Part shown: positions 1 to 12,439 of the stretch, piece by piece
How positions within the stretch are numbered: position 1 is the first letter of the stretch
Layout: every line of letters starts with the position of its first letter
From: Strix aluco
Taxonomy: Eukaryota; Chordata; Aves; Strigiformes; Strigidae
Assembly: GCF_031877795.1 (NCBI RefSeq)
Contig: NC_133971.1
Coordinates: forward strand, 13,370,325-13,434,324
Direction of reading: 5' to 3'
Length of the DNA stretch: 64,000 nucleotides
Translations under genes and position numbers: made by a program
Notes under the pieces: generated by a model
Database searches by the model: none
Seen by the model: the letters and a program-made list of their open reading frames with translations, nothing else
What the model was told of the DNA's origin: nothing

Positions 1-1160
1 GCAGTACAACAAAAAATAGTTTTCCTGTCATGATTTAGGTTTTCAGAAGAGGCAGTAGAAAACTGTGTAAATTTAATACATCTGATCTGTAAATAAGCTA
101 AAAAATGTGTATATACACACATTACTGTTTCTCAGAATCACTCTGACATAAAAAACTCAATCAGAATAGATTCTGATATGTGTCCATTCACATAGCATGG
201 TTAAAGGTTGAAATTTGCTCACATCAGTTATCTATAATATTGAGAGAGAGTATTTTAATATCCTTGTATCCTATAACTAATGGGATAATGATGGCAGGCA
301 GAAAAATTCTGTAACTCAAGCCTGTAGCATTTTTGAAATGTGGGAATCATACAGACGGATAAGTGACTACTTAGGCTGGGTAAAAGCATGAGGCGTATGG
401 GCAAGGAGAGAAAAGGCTGCCCACCTCAACACAGAGCTGCAGAGCTGCACAATAACTCTGAGGCTTCAGTAAGAAATGTTGTCATCTCCAGCATCATCCC
501 CAGTGATGTGGTTTGAATGCACTGTATGTCTTGACAATTGGGTACCTTACTGCTGTTTGTCATCATTATACCTATCAAATCAGTGATAGATGTGTTAACA
601 AAAGAAAAATGTTTATTTGAAGTATCCATTACAGTCTTGATACGAAAATCTTGAGCTTCTATGTGAAATTGCTCAGAAGGTTTTCCTGTGAAGTGGTCAC
701 CAAAATATGCTCAGAGAGCATATAATTTCTGTCTGCTAGCTGTGTGGGATTTTATTTTGTGTATGTTCTACTGGGAATTGTTACAAAATCTCTGAATTTT
801 ATGCAATAAAAGTGCAAATTATAATGATATCAACCAAGTGTCAATATTGTCAGTTGCACTGCTAGGAAATAATGGTTGGGAAAACTCAGTGAAACAAGTG
901 CTAAAAATAAAGACTGTCTAGTCTGTTCTAGTAGATTAGCACTAAAAGTAAGTTTTTGATTTTCAGATTTGTTCTCAGTAGGTCAGAGCTGATGACTGTA
1001 AGGAAAATTGAGTATAACTGTACGTGATCCAGAAGCGTAGTTTTAGTAATGTTCCTAAAATTAAAAGCAGCCAAGTATAAGAAATATTGAAATAATAAAG
1101 GAGTAACTGAGAATTGCTGCTTTTAAAATGTATGATATTGAGTATTCATGTTTTATTCAG
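1..1160 (+). other. ERBIN: ERBIN intron, 3' part
   Basis: AT-rich intronic sequence ahead of the first visible ERBIN coding exon. I see no exon, repeat family or RNA gene in it. It ends in a TTTTATTCAG acceptor at 1151-1160. Short open frames on the minus strand here show no recognisable protein. Confidence 0.7.
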
Positions 1161-1367
1161 ATACCTTTGACAAATGGACAAATGTGCCAGCCTCAGAGAC
1201 CTCAGACAAATTACAGCCAAATCCATCATCTCCCTCAGTCATCAGTAGCAAGACATCCATCTAGAGAGCAATTAATTGATTATCTGATGTTGAAAGTTGC
1301 CCACCAGCCTCCCTATACACAGTCCCAGTGTTCTCCCAGACAAAGCCACGAGTTGGCAAAGCAAGAG
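1161..1367 (+). CDS. ERBIN: ERBIN exon: linker before the PDZ domain
   Basis: This exon encodes 69 codons, from IPLTNGQM to ELAKQE, the conserved segment just before the PDZ domain. The acceptor is TTTTATTCAG and the donor GAG|GTAAGA, close to consensus. Phase 0 at both ends means the exon could be skipped without a frameshift. Confidence 0.95.
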
Positions 1368-4300
1368 GTAAGAATAAATCTGACTTGACAATATGACATC
1401 TGTCTGTCAGTGGCAGTGAATTGTTAGATTGTTTTCATTTATTACCATTTCTCTGTAGATGGTGACAGAAATCATACAGGAATTTGTCTCCAAAGAAGAC
1501 AATGTTATCTCAGTGCTATTCTACTACTGAAATCACACATTCCTTGAAGTTTTGAGCTCTTTACTTTTTATGTGAACATTTTAGAAGAGATATATGATAG
1601 ATTTTTAACAGAATGTACGAGAAAATTAAACTTGCATCTTTTTACTGAGCTAGAAATTTATTTCTCAACTACATTTATTGATCATCAACTCATTATCTAA
1701 TAACTGAAAAAATACAAAGCAGCAGTACAATTTAGAGTACTTTGCGTCTATTCATTGCTATACAGAATGGTTCAAAAATCTGCAAGTGTAGAAATGTGCA
1801 TCCATGAACAAAAGTCAGGATAAAAAAAATGTGAGCATCTGATGCAAGCCTGATAATTATCAATTTTATTTATTTATGATAGATGTGGGTAAGAAATTCT
1901 TAAACAATTAAATGGCTCTTTCATTGTGGCAATCTTCTTTGTGCTCTTGGACACAGGGTGTTTTCTCTGTATTGTTTCAGGTTTTCTGAGAAAATATTGA
2001 GAACTACGTTTTCATTCTGTGCTAGAATGAGAATGTCCACTTCCTGTGTAAAATAAGTTTTCTAGTCAACTATTCTGACAAGAGAAAGCAGAGACAGTGT
2101 TGGCTCCATAGAACTTATAGTGAAAGTAGGAATGAGGTTTGATTTTTAAAATTCAGCTAGAGGTAGCAAAGAAGTAAGAGGAACAAGTTCTTTCATAGGA
2201 ACATGTATTTTTGCTGGGGGTATTACATTCATTTACATTATATCAAAATATCTCTGAATTTAAAGCCGACATGAACTATGATTATAATAATAGTGTTATT
2301 GGAGTAAAACTTATGTACAATGGTAGGTGATGCTCTTGTATTGGGATCTTGCTCTGAATTAATATTATGATAAAATGTTCTCTTGAACTGTGATAAATAC
2401 CTTTTTTTTTGAGGTTTTTTTTTTTAAAGCTTTTGTTCACCTGAATTCCTTAGCAATAATTTCATTACAGTAGCTTTGAATGCAGATTTTTCAGCCAGTT
2501 CATCTAACTTTGGTTGTAACTACTTAGATTCGAGTGAGAATTGACAAGGATCCAGAACTTGGATTTAGTATATCGGGAGGAGTTGGTGGTAGAGGGAATC
2601 CATTCAGACCTGAAGATGATGTGAGTATTTTATAGTAATGCATCTTTAAATCATTCTGATTAGTAATGTTTCTAGTGTTTAGCAAAGTGGGGGGTGGGGG
2701 GAGGGGGGGCATGGGGACTGGAGTAGAGAAAATTGGGGAGAAATGATAAGGAAGATCAAGGTGGTAGGTGACCACAGTGGTCACATTACAACACAGAGGA
2801 TTATTCTAGCTGAGTGGTTCTTGCACAGTTCCAGGTATCAGTCAACAGATTTGAGATGTGAATTATGGAGCTTACAATTAGGAAGCCTCTTAAAAGAGAA
2901 TGTGATTAGCCTACAGCCTTATTTCTGGTGGCTGATAATTCATCTTGACATATACATCTGCCAAATTAATCAAAAGCAGATCATAATTTGCCCTTCAGTA
3001 CTCCTTTAAAGGCAATTCTCCTGGATTTAACAGTAGAAAAGGAAGGCAGTCACAAAAGCCAGTAGACCTGTAGAATAATATTTCATGCTTTTCTACTTAG
3101 GGTGGAAAATAGAAAAACTGTTTTGAATTACATCTGCTTCATGCTACCCTACTATTCATGAAATAAGTTGTCAAAAATGTTTTCCACCTCTGTTTTTCAA
3201 GGGTATATTTGTAACCAGAGTACAACCAGAAGGACCAGCATCTAAGTTGTTGCAGCCTGGAGATAAAATAATTCAGGTACTTTGGTCATCTAATTAACTA
3301 GCCTATGTAATATACCAGTTCATTTTTAGTTTGTACCTTTTCTAAGAGCAGAATGTTTAATTTTTAGATAGATTACCAATACCTTTTCCAGAAGCATTCT
3401 TATATTCTGGGATGATGCTTTTAATTTTCTTACACCTAACATTAGAATAGGTGACACAGGGGGAAACATTAATCAGCTGGATCATTTTTCCAAACTCTGG
3501 ACATTTTTCATTCTTTTAAAGACAAAAAAACAGGCCCAATGTCATTCAAGGTGGAACATGAGCATTTCATGAGGCATTACTATCATTCAGTTATTTAACT
3601 GGTAGCCATTCACACTCAGTGTTCTGAATAATGTGTTGTCTGAACACCAGCAGTTGCATCTTGCTGTTACATCCCTCTCCATCCAGCAGTCCCTGCCAGT
3701 CTGCTGCCTCTGCCCCAGCTGACAGGCTGAACGCGTGCAGGTGCTGGCAGAAGCTGCATCTTGGCTGGCTGATACCTGGCTGGTCGCAGCGTATACCTCT
3801 TGCCTGCCTCATCTGCTGCAGGCAAGCCAAGTAGGTTGCTTCAGGAGCTATGACTTCTTGACTGCAGGTCTGCAGTTCTTTTTAGTAGGAAGTCAGTACC
3901 TTTCAGACCTCTTCTGTATTAGATTTGTTTGAAGTTGTCTAATGAGCTCATAAGCTATTCGGGGAGGGGTCAGAGAAGCGGGCAACGGGATTATATAAAC
4001 CTTACTTTCTTAGGGAAGTGGGCTAACAGGACACTTGAACAGTGCTGTAGCAACCCTTAAAGTTGCAGAACTTGTTGACAATTATTAATTATTCACCACA
4101 TTACTGGTTTGAGAATGTTGATAGAGTTGACTTTGCTGCATTTCAGTTTTCCAAAAACAAACAAAAACCACAACAAAAAATCCACTAGTATCTCAATTAA
4201 ACCACAACATCCTGTGAACAGTTTTCTAAAGCAAAGCCAAACTGAAAACACACCCTAATCCTTTGAATGAAAGATAAAGCCAAAAAGGACAGAAGAAAAC

Positions 4301-6082
4301 TAAACTGAGATCAAGTTGTTCCAACTAAATGCTGTCTTGTTTTACTGTGCTTGTACTTCCTCACTGGGAAAGGTCCTAGTTCTCGTACTGATGTAGATGA
4401 CTTTAAGGGATGGGGGTAACCCTCCAACATAACATACAGGAACAAGAAGCATGTTAAACCTTTGAAAATACTGGTAGCATATTTATTATGTATTTATAGA
4501 GTCAAACATGTGAAAGGTGACTTTTGTTCTAATGGCTTATTCCTGTCTTTATGGAACTTCATTTGTCTGTGTGACATTTATAATGAAGTTTCCTCCACTG
4601 CTTGGGTTTTGCTTTTTGTTTAATGAGGAATCCATAGTTTGAAAAAGAGCTGAAGGAGAAGTTGCATTTGCGTGCTTAGACAATTACAGGCTGTTTCATT
4701 TCTCATAACTAAGAATATTTTTTTGTGTAACAGCACGTTCTTTATACCTGTAATAATCCTAGTAATGGTGTAATGACAGTCCCACTCTGTCTTGTTGCTG
4801 CTTAGACAGCTTTTGCAGTTTTTGATTGAATATTATCTCTTCCAAAATGACTTTGCTGTGGTTGATTTTGCAACATTCTCTGTAAAAGAGATATGTAAAA
4901 ATATGATAGATAGATATGAGCTATGAGAAAATATTTATTAGACATGCATTATGTATAATAAATATATTCAACGTGATCAGTGACTAGATAATTGCATGTA
5001 AGTCTTAAGGTACTTAGGTTAGGTCAGGGCTAAGACATTCTGTACAGGTGATGGTTTGGAAGGGTTGCTGCCACTTTTGCTCTCGGAACAGTCTATATGT
5101 AAATCTTTCCCTGCAACCCTAGACAGGTTTAAAAACCACTGCCCTTACAACAAAGGATTCAGCTGGTAGCAAGTGTTTGGTGATGGGTTAAGGAACCACA
5201 ACTCCAAAATGGCACAGCTAAGGTGCATGAACAGTTCTCTGTGTCACCACATGAGGGGCAGTAGCTCAGGGAGAAAGGTTGGATGCACAGCTGGAAGCAA
5301 CAACAGTTTAAACTGTACAAATCTGTCATTCTGCAAGATTTTACCACCCAGACTGAACATGAACTTGCAGTAGTACACCCTGAGAAGTTGAACCATAGCC
5401 ATGTTTTCCCTGTCTTTTGTAGACCTCTTAGGCCTTCCTGTGTTGGCCCAGCCAAACTTGTCCCACGAGTGACAACGTTGTTTAGAGTCACAGGAAAATT
5501 CAAGCTGGGGGTGACCTCAGGAGGTCTCACACCCTAAAATGGCTCCCAATGCCATTAATGCTTTTTGTTAAAGGCTTCAATAGTTTTAATTTATTACAAA
5601 TCCTATTTCTAATATTCTGATACTTAAACTGGGATATGTCATTTGTACTGCATTTGGTTTTTTTAGTGTGGCTGTATTAAGGCTGATTAATTAGATGTCT
5701 GATGTTAATTGTTTAAAGTTCTGGTTTCTCTTTTGGTCATTTGCAATACCTTTGGGGCAAAATTCTTGCAAGGATAACACAGTTTAAATTCTTGTAGCAT
5801 ACAGGTACGTGTTCAACTCATATCAACAATGCAATCTACAAATCTGCAGTGTTTTATTGTCTGCATTCATATAGAGTTTACTTATTTTAAATCTTAAACT
5901 AACATGAAATATGAGACACTTCGCTAATAAGGCATACGAGACTGTCGTTTTCAATTTTAAATATTCCTTTTTAGGCTAATGGATACAGCTTCATCAATAT
6001 TGATCATGGACAAGCAGTATCTTTGCTAAAGACTTTTCAGAATGCAGTGGAACTCATCATTGTGCGCGAAGTTTCTTCATAA
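1161..6082 (+). CDS. ERBIN: ERBIN (Erbb2-interacting protein), last four coding exons, partial gene
   Basis: ERBIN is a LAP-family scaffold: N-terminal leucine-rich repeats, long linker, one C-terminal PDZ domain. It sits at basolateral membranes and junctions, binds ErbB2 and p0071/delta-catenin-type C-termini, and damps Ras-Raf and TGF-beta signalling (family knowledge). Only the 3' end is here: exons 1161-1367, 2528-2620, 3202-3276 and 5975-6082, 160 codons plus TAA. All introns are GT-AG and fall between codons. The linker shows [20 protein letters not shown]. The PDZ domain starts at [18 protein letters not shown], where ELGF is the carboxylate-binding loop. The His in DHGQAVSLL sits at helix alpha-B and fits class I ligand choice. 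The protein ends LIIVREVSS. The earlier exons lie upstream of the window. No frameshift or lost key residue is seen. Confidence 0.96.
2528..2620 (+). CDS. ERBIN: ERBIN exon: start of PDZ domain
   Basis: Thirty-one codons run from [12 protein letters not shown] to FRPEDD and hold PDZ strand beta-A, the ELGF carboxylate-binding loop and strand beta-B. The donor is GAT|GTGAGT. A dense run of guanines lies about 70 bases downstream in the intron and could affect splicing of this exon. Confidence 0.95.
2689..2716 (+). other. Four-tract guanine run, potential G-quadruplex
   Basis: Four G tracts (6, 6, 7 and 4 Gs, with loops of 1, 1 and 3 bases) lie within 28 bases on the sense strand of the ERBIN intron, 69 bases after the donor of the PDZ exon. 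The tract lengths and short loops fit a stable intramolecular quadruplex in DNA or pre-mRNA. Function is inferred. Confidence 0.6.
3202..3276 (+). CDS. ERBIN: ERBIN exon: middle of PDZ domain
   Basis: Twenty-five codons, [20 protein letters not shown] then DKIIQ, form PDZ strands beta-C and beta-D and the short alpha-A helix. The acceptor is TTTTTCAAG; the donor CAG|GTACTT is moderate. Confidence 0.95.
3277..5974 (+). other. ERBIN: ERBIN last intron
   Basis: A 2.7-kb intron. Most is AT-rich and featureless. Two patches are richer in G+C: 3640-3840, which contains a 9-bp hairpin CTTGCCTGC/GCAGGCAAG with a 10-base loop near 3800-3830, and 5160-5540. I could not assign either patch to a known repeat, and open frames across them look like chance. 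Confidence 0.6.
5975..6082 (+). CDS. ERBIN: ERBIN terminal coding exon: end of PDZ domain and stop
   Basis: Thirty-five codons and TAA. It encodes [20 protein letters not shown] and ends IIVREVSS. The His of the alpha-B helix, which contacts the ligand Ser/Thr at position -2 in class I PDZ domains, is present. The acceptor is CTTTTTAG. The 3' UTR follows directly. Confidence 0.95.
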   Translation, partial: ANGYSFINIDHGQAVSLLKTFQNAVELIIVREVSS

Positions 6083-6282
6083 ATACTGTGGATTGGGAGG
6101 AAAGCCAGCAGGATTCATTGAAGGACTTATGGGAAACTGAATATTTTGCTATTTTTATACATGAAAGGAACTTGAAAAGAATTATGATCAAAATTTGTAC
6201 AGGAAATACTGAACTTGTGGCTAAAGGGGTAAAAACCACTGTATAGAACATACAGGAAATCATTTTGGAAATGCATATGGTG

Positions 6283-6288
6283 AATAAA
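6283..6288 (+). promoter_or_regulatory. ERBIN: Proximal poly(A) signal of ERBIN
   Basis: AATAAA 200 bases after the stop codon, followed by the U-rich CTTGTTTTTAAG. It could give a short 3' UTR form. Confidence 0.45.
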
Positions 6289-6723
6289 CTTGTTTTTAAG
6301 CATTATAGCAATCTAAGGATCACTCCTCCAAGAACAAACCTGTGTTGTTTTTTTGTACAGATGGTAGGTTTATTTTTGGATAATCCATACACATTACTAA
6401 ACTTTGTGCAAGACTTCACAAAGCCTTGGTTGTAGCCAGTGGGCAGATGGCAGGGCTGTCTGTCATGTAGCTGTTTATTGCCTTTATTTTTATTCACCAG
6501 ATATTAATGTGTTATGCTGAAACCACTTCTGTAGATATGGACAGGAGATATAAAATGTTGGCTTTGCTATGTGCACGTTGTATAGGTGAATGGGTAGATG
6601 GAAGGTGGTGCTGGTTGGACAGAATAAAGGTCAGGAGAAAAAACTATCTGCTATCTAAATCTGGAATCAGGAAAGAAGAAAAAGTGTTTAGTTCTGGAGT
6701 GTACGTCTACCAATAGAAAATGC

Positions 6724-6729
6724 AATAAA
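6724..6729 (+). promoter_or_regulatory. ERBIN: Candidate poly(A) signal of ERBIN
   Basis: AATAAA followed by GTTTGTGGTGTTTTTTT, a GU/U-rich stretch typical of a downstream element. It is probably the best of the proximal sites. Confidence 0.5.
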
Positions 6730-7672
6730 AGTTTGTGGTGTTTTTTTAGGAAGACTGTAACTATAAATTTGTGATACTCTACAGGATTTGTTCTTAATGT
6801 AGTCATTGAATATTCTTTTGCCACATGTGATTCATGTTTAGTTGGGTTTTCTTGCATACATAGTTTTTTCAATTGTACCGTGGAAATGTGCCCGGAGGTT
6901 TTTCTCTGCCATGGAAATCCCCAATTTTGTGCAAACGGTGATACTTTTATCTTTATAAAAAGTACTTCATTTTAACCTTATAGATTTAAAAAAATGAAAC
7001 TGAAATGGCCAGTTTTTAAGGTTGTTGCCTGTAACATGTATTTAAACACACACAAAGTGTGCAGGAAGGGTTGTGAAAGACACCGTGATTTTGTTTGGCC
7101 TTTGCATTGCCTTGTTAATCAAAAAGGAAACCATACACATGGAGCTAGGTAACCAAAGCAAGTTTGTGAAACTTTGAACAGTGATGGAGAATTGCTATGG
7201 TGAGATGGAGAGCAAAGGGGAGGGTGTACTAACAACCCACCAGTTCATAATGATGTTTCTTAAAGGGCTGTTCCTACAGGTAACATTAAATGTGAACTAG
7301 ACACTTCAGAGTCATTAAAGGGTTTCTAACTATATTAATGTAATAGTGATTTACCACAGGCTGCCTTTGTTCCTTATTACTGTATAAAATATTCAATTAT
7401 GCTTTTATTAATTTTGTTTACCAGAAACATTAACTTTATTTTTCTCTTTCTGCTTTGTAATTGAATATAGACTGCATAATCTGCAGTGATAATTAATACA
7501 TGGTTGTTATGGACCAGGGAAAAGTGCCATAGAAGACCAATAACTGTTCTTAATCAGGGCTAATGATTAGCCTTTCATTGTAGCAATATTCAGTTATTGC
7601 AGTTCATTTTTAATGTTTGAGACAGGTATAAGTTGCTTTTTTCAACCCATGTGTACAAAAGTAAATGCTTTT

Positions 7673-7678
7673 AATAAA
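7673..7678 (+). promoter_or_regulatory. ERBIN: Candidate poly(A) signal of ERBIN
   Basis: AATAAA in the context TTTTAATAAAGCTAGC. The downstream GU-rich element is weak. Confidence 0.35.
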
Positions 7679-9175
7679 GCTAGCAAAAACACCAGCCTCC
7701 TTTAGTTTTGAGACAATGACCTGGAGAGGGGAATTATACATAGCTAGCAGTAATAAACAGGCAGTACTTAAGTACTTTTTCAATAAGTGAACTCCAATAT
7801 TATTGCACTTCTTTCAAAGATGTTAACTATTGCTTATTGTACTGTGTATAGTTCTAATAATTTTAATTGAAACCCTTTAACAACTCTCTTTGTATATTTT
7901 CTTTTTAGTTGATTTTCAGTAATATTTACCTAGAAAATGATTTTTTTTGATATATTAGCAGAAGTATGCTGTATTTTGATAAAATTCACCTATTTTCTGT
8001 GTGCTGTTAATCTTCAAAGGAAAGAATGAGAAACATAGCTATATAATGGCAAGCTTCAGTGTTCCCTTTCCAAGATGCATTTTGTTGTTGTTTAATTTCT
8101 ATTTTTTTATTGAAAATGCAAAATGTTCACATCACATGTTCATTACTTTGAATCATGTTATTTTTATCACACACTGCCTTTTAAAGGGAATGCATACAAA
8201 CAAGTCCTAAATTACCTTGGTCTTCTACATAACCTGTATCTTTGAGAAGGGAAAAGTCCAAAAAGCAGAACTGATTCTTTACTGATCTTGGACTGGCTTT
8301 GTATACATTTTGCAGTACATTTAAATATATCACTGAGGAATTATACTGTATTGTATTTTGCTTTAATGGTAACATGTTTTAAACGTTGTTGTGTCACTTA
8401 ATTTTCAGATTTATGTATCACAGGAAAATTCTACCAAAAATGTTTGTCTGTGGTAGAACTGCAGAAGTAGAGACCTGTAGCAAGAAGTTTAGTACTTCTT
8501 GTGGAAACACTTGGCCAAAGCTTGTCTTCAGTAAATTAGCAAATTAACCATCTAATAAAACATGGATTATGCTGATTTTACTCAGTAGATGTTGGAGTTT
8601 TCCGTGGATTGAAATGTGTTTGTTACTTCAGTGTCTGTCTGCAAAGGTAAACACATGACAAACTAGATGATTTTGCAGAGAGTGGGAGAAAGATGTCTCC
8701 TGAACTAGTCCAGCCAGGATTCAGCAGGAGAGACAATATCGGCACTTTTCATTTTAAATGCATCTTAAGCTACATTTTGAATAGAATAAAATCCATCAGC
8801 ACCCTAAATTACTTAGCATGGCAATGCGTTGATGCAAACTGTTAATTCTTTCTGTTCTTAATAGTTCATTAAAGAATCAGTTCAACTGGTGTAATGAAAA
8901 GATGAAGTCTCCCACCTATTTATTATGTAAATATTTTTTAGTTTCTTTTTTGGACTGGAGTTAAAAAATTGTGTATATACTTGAAAGCATTCTATGAACA
9001 CAAACATAGCAATAAGCAACACACAGAATCAAACCTTTATGATTATTTTGGTTTTATTTAGAAATATTCCCATGTCAAACAGCTACAAAATGTTTTTGTT
9101 GATCAGCATTTATTCAACATTCCAAATTTTTGTATATAATTAGACTGTTTCTGAGGTAAAACATGGAGAATAGAT

Positions 9176-9181
9176 AATAAA
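9176..9181 (+). promoter_or_regulatory. ERBIN: Candidate distal poly(A) signal of ERBIN
   Basis: AATAAA within GATAATAAACTAATG, with TGTGTGTAATGG about 20 bases later. Chosen as the likely distal end of the transcript. Confidence 0.5.
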
Positions 9182-9353
9182 CTAATGCTCTTTAAAGCTG
9201 TGTGTAATGGACTTATTTAAGTTCTAGGAAATTCTCCATATCACTATTCTTCTTTAGTTTCTATAGACCTTAGTACTCTATCAATATACAATAGTAAAGT
9301 CTTATTTGTGTTTCTGACTCTGTGCATCTCAGTGCCCAGGGCCCTGCTCTAGG

Positions 9354-9425
9354 TGGTTTCATTGCAAGACTGGGTTATTCACAAAGAAATACTTCTGTGA
9401 ATAACCCAGTCTTGCGATGAAATCA
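9354..9425. repeat. 72-nt near-perfect inverted repeat (hairpin)
   Basis: Arms 9364-9383 and 9396-9415 are 20-bp perfect reverse complements (GCAAGACTGGGTTATTCACA and its complement) around a 12-base loop. Pairing continues outward to 9354/9425 with only two G.T wobbles, a stem of 30 bp in all. It lies about 170 bases beyond the last ERBIN poly(A) signal. The size and shape fit a pre-miRNA or a small palindromic transposon remnant. Transcription is not shown by the sequence. Confidence 0.8.
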
Positions 9426-12400
9426 GCCAAGGGCAGCTAGTGGCTTCTCTCCTAAAGAGATGAGTGGTCTTTATCTGATGCAAACGAAGTAGTTTCAATA
9501 GCAGAGAGGGGTGACTAAGTTAAGGAGCAGGATTAAAATGAAGAGTGTCTTGAGAGTGCTCTGGTGAGATGTACAAGTGTTATGTGGTAAAGAAAACGAA
9601 GAGGTAGGCACAGAATTTCACAAGAGAGGTAAATGCATGTTTACATCCAGTTTTCTGGAAACCCCCTGGCAATGTAGTAACACAAACTGTTTAATCTTTT
9701 TTTTTTTCTTGTATATGTGGATCTGGCATATCAATATAACTTACTACTTTACTTCCTACTTCCTCTACACAGAAAACTCATTCTAACTATAACAGGTTGC
9801 AGTCCTGATGACCCTGGACTATTGGGCCCCTCCCTATTCAAGGTCTTCTGTATCTGCTCCCTGCTTGGACTTCAGCATTTTTTCCCCCTTCATTTTTACC
9901 TTGTGAGCTCTCTTTTTGAAGACATTTTTGCTGTCTTTTCTGCCTTTTATGCATCAGACTTCAAATTTATTCCTTCCCATTTCACAGATATTTGTTAGGT
10001 AAGCCTCATTCCTGTGCAACTGAGCCTTTGGTCTCCTACTTTATTTCGTAACTCAACAGTTTACTTTTTCATTAAGCGCCCGAGAATGCTGGGTTCAACT
10101 TGTGCTTTTCTGAGTGGAGGCAGAGTGTATTTTTGGTGTGTTATTTCTGTTGCCTTGGATTAAATTCAATTTTGGAATGTGTCCAGAAGATTCTCTTGCG
10201 GCATTGATGAGAATACTCTGAAACTGGGGCTCCACTACACCAGATGTTACAATTATAAGATTGCACCCATCTGAAAGAGTTGTTGTTATATGTAGAACTG
10301 AAGTAGCTAAAGCAAGAGAAGTGAAAACTTCTGTTTAAGATCATACACTGCTCAACTGAAGTCAGCAGAAAAAGCCTCAGACCTAATGATTGTCAGTTCA
10401 ATGCCTTGCTTAGGCAATATGCTACCTATGGTCCTGCAGCATTGATGAATTCTTGGCTGAAGTGTATAAAATTTGGCTAGAAATTGATTATTTGCTATAG
10501 TGTCTGAATTAATCTTGGCCAGTTTTATGGGATTCTGTGATTTCTCAGTCTGTGTAATTGGAGCCATATTTTGTCATGAACAAGGACACTATTTCAGTAA
10601 GTTTTCCCTATGACATGTATTAGAAAACAAAACACAAATATCAAACAACAGAAGAAATATCTTTCTCAAAATCTTCCTTACTCAATTTTTACTACTCAGT
10701 TGGGTATAGCTGATTTTAGGAAACTTTTTTCAAGTTACAGTATCAGATAATTTCTGCTCTTCTGCTATCAAGAATTATCTTTCCCAGAGGCCCACCTGAA
10801 TAAATCAATTTAAATAATTTTTGAGACCCTTGCAGTAGATCACTTGTTTTGAATGGGCTTACATAGAAAATTAAAGAACTGCTGGAGCACTCTGTGTAGT
10901 TCTCATTTAAAAAGACAAAACTGCATCTGCCCTCTGAAAACAAATGTTGGAACATGTGTTCCAATCAGAACAAGTATACTTTCTGAAATAAAACTTTCCT
11001 CTTAATAAGGAAACTAGAAACTATTTTAGAAGATCGTTGTTTTGGGTCAGAGACTTCCTCATGAATGGCTGATACTGCATCTAAAAAAAGCCTGTCATTA
11101 GTTACAGGTTTTGATTCTTTCTTTGGAAAACTGTAAGTCTAAGAACCTATCCTGTAAGATGAAAAAGACAAATCATGATTAGAGTAACTGATCTAATTTA
11201 AATAGCTCAATGTAAATAACGTCTTTATTTCTTTATTGCTCTCTGAATTAAATTTGGACCTACAGTTAATTTTTCCTTGAATACTTTTTCTGCAAGAATT
11301 GCTCTACCTGTGATAGGACTGTATCAAATAATGCTGGCCCCAAGTGCCTCTTTGCCATGGGAGAATCTCAGATTGCACAAGTGCTCCGTTTCTGGGTTTT
11401 TCAGGGGCTTTTTGGTGTTTTTTTCAGTCTTCACAGCAGGATAAGCCTGTAAGTTTCTAAACTGCTTTCAACACAAGACAAAAAACCAACTCTTACTTTG
11501 AAGAATTGGCTAATGCCAAATGAAGGTCGGGTTCTGCCTTGCAACTTGGATTTGAAAGTAAACATCCAAAAAGAAAACCTTACTGTATGCCATGGCAGGT
11601 GATTTTGGAAAAAAAATGAGTTTGTCTTTACTTGTTCCACAGAATTGTATCTTAAATGACATCTTGTATATTCTCACTTGGTTTGAGATTTAAGGGTATG
11701 TTCACATTTGTCAGGCATGAATGAACCTAATGTGCTGTTCCACTAAAGCATGGATGCATACTTATCACAGCAGAGGTCATTTAGGTAGTTCTTAATTAGT
11801 CTGTATAACAGTGAAGGTTCTTCAGGAATTTATAATTTTATACTTGAACTGATAGTTGCTAAATGTTACTGTTTCACTAAGCAGAATGATTGCCGATGTA
11901 AGAAGTATTACTGCAACCAGCTGATAGAAGCATTATGTCTCTACAAGGCAGTTGCTTCTTGGCTTGGGATCCCACTGTTTTTTATGTTCTTATTCATCTA
12001 CAACAAGTAAGCAATAAATTTTTTGTGACTTTACTTCATCTGATTCTTCTTACAATTCTGAAGATTATGAAGACTAAAGAAAACTAGTGATGACTCTTGG
12101 CAGGGAGAGGAAGCTTTTATAATGAGCTAAGAAAAAAAGCCACTGGACACTGATAAAAATCAATTTCATATCACATTTCCAATCATATTGCTGTCTTTGT
12201 AGTTTATTTTTATTTAACATATTAAGCTTTCTACAGCTATCCATGCTATTTATTCAGTAGCCAGGGCTTTCAGGTTACCCAGGGGAGGTGCACAGTTTCT
12301 ATACAAACATATGTTTCAATAGTGAAAATATTTTTAATTTCTAGACTACACATTTTTGAAAGTGATGTCTAGAGATGATATGATTACTTAACTATGTGAA

Positions 12401-12430
12401 TCTTAAGAGTTACTACATCACCACCACCAC
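9426..12430. other. Intergenic DNA, nothing recognised
   Basis: AT-rich sequence between ERBIN and a CR1 fragment. I see no coding exon, tRNA-like fold or known repeat. Short open frames on both strands have no recognisable protein. Confidence 0.55.
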
Positions 12431-12439
12431 TTAGTAAGG

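Larger units (their letters stand above)
6083..9200 (+). other. ERBIN: ERBIN 3' UTR (inferred extent)
   Basis: Untranslated sequence after the ERBIN stop codon. Canonical AATAAA hexamers occur at 6283, 6724, 7673 and 9176. The last is followed within 25 bases by a GU-rich TGTGTGTAATGG, so I place the distal end near 9.2 kb. That gives about 3.1 kb of UTR, similar in scale to the mammalian gene. Shorter forms from the proximal signals are plausible. Confidence 0.6.

Noticed and set aside
3591..3932. Overlapping open frames on both strands in the last ERBIN intron
   Set aside because: No splice-site context or recognisable protein; they follow from local GC enrichment.
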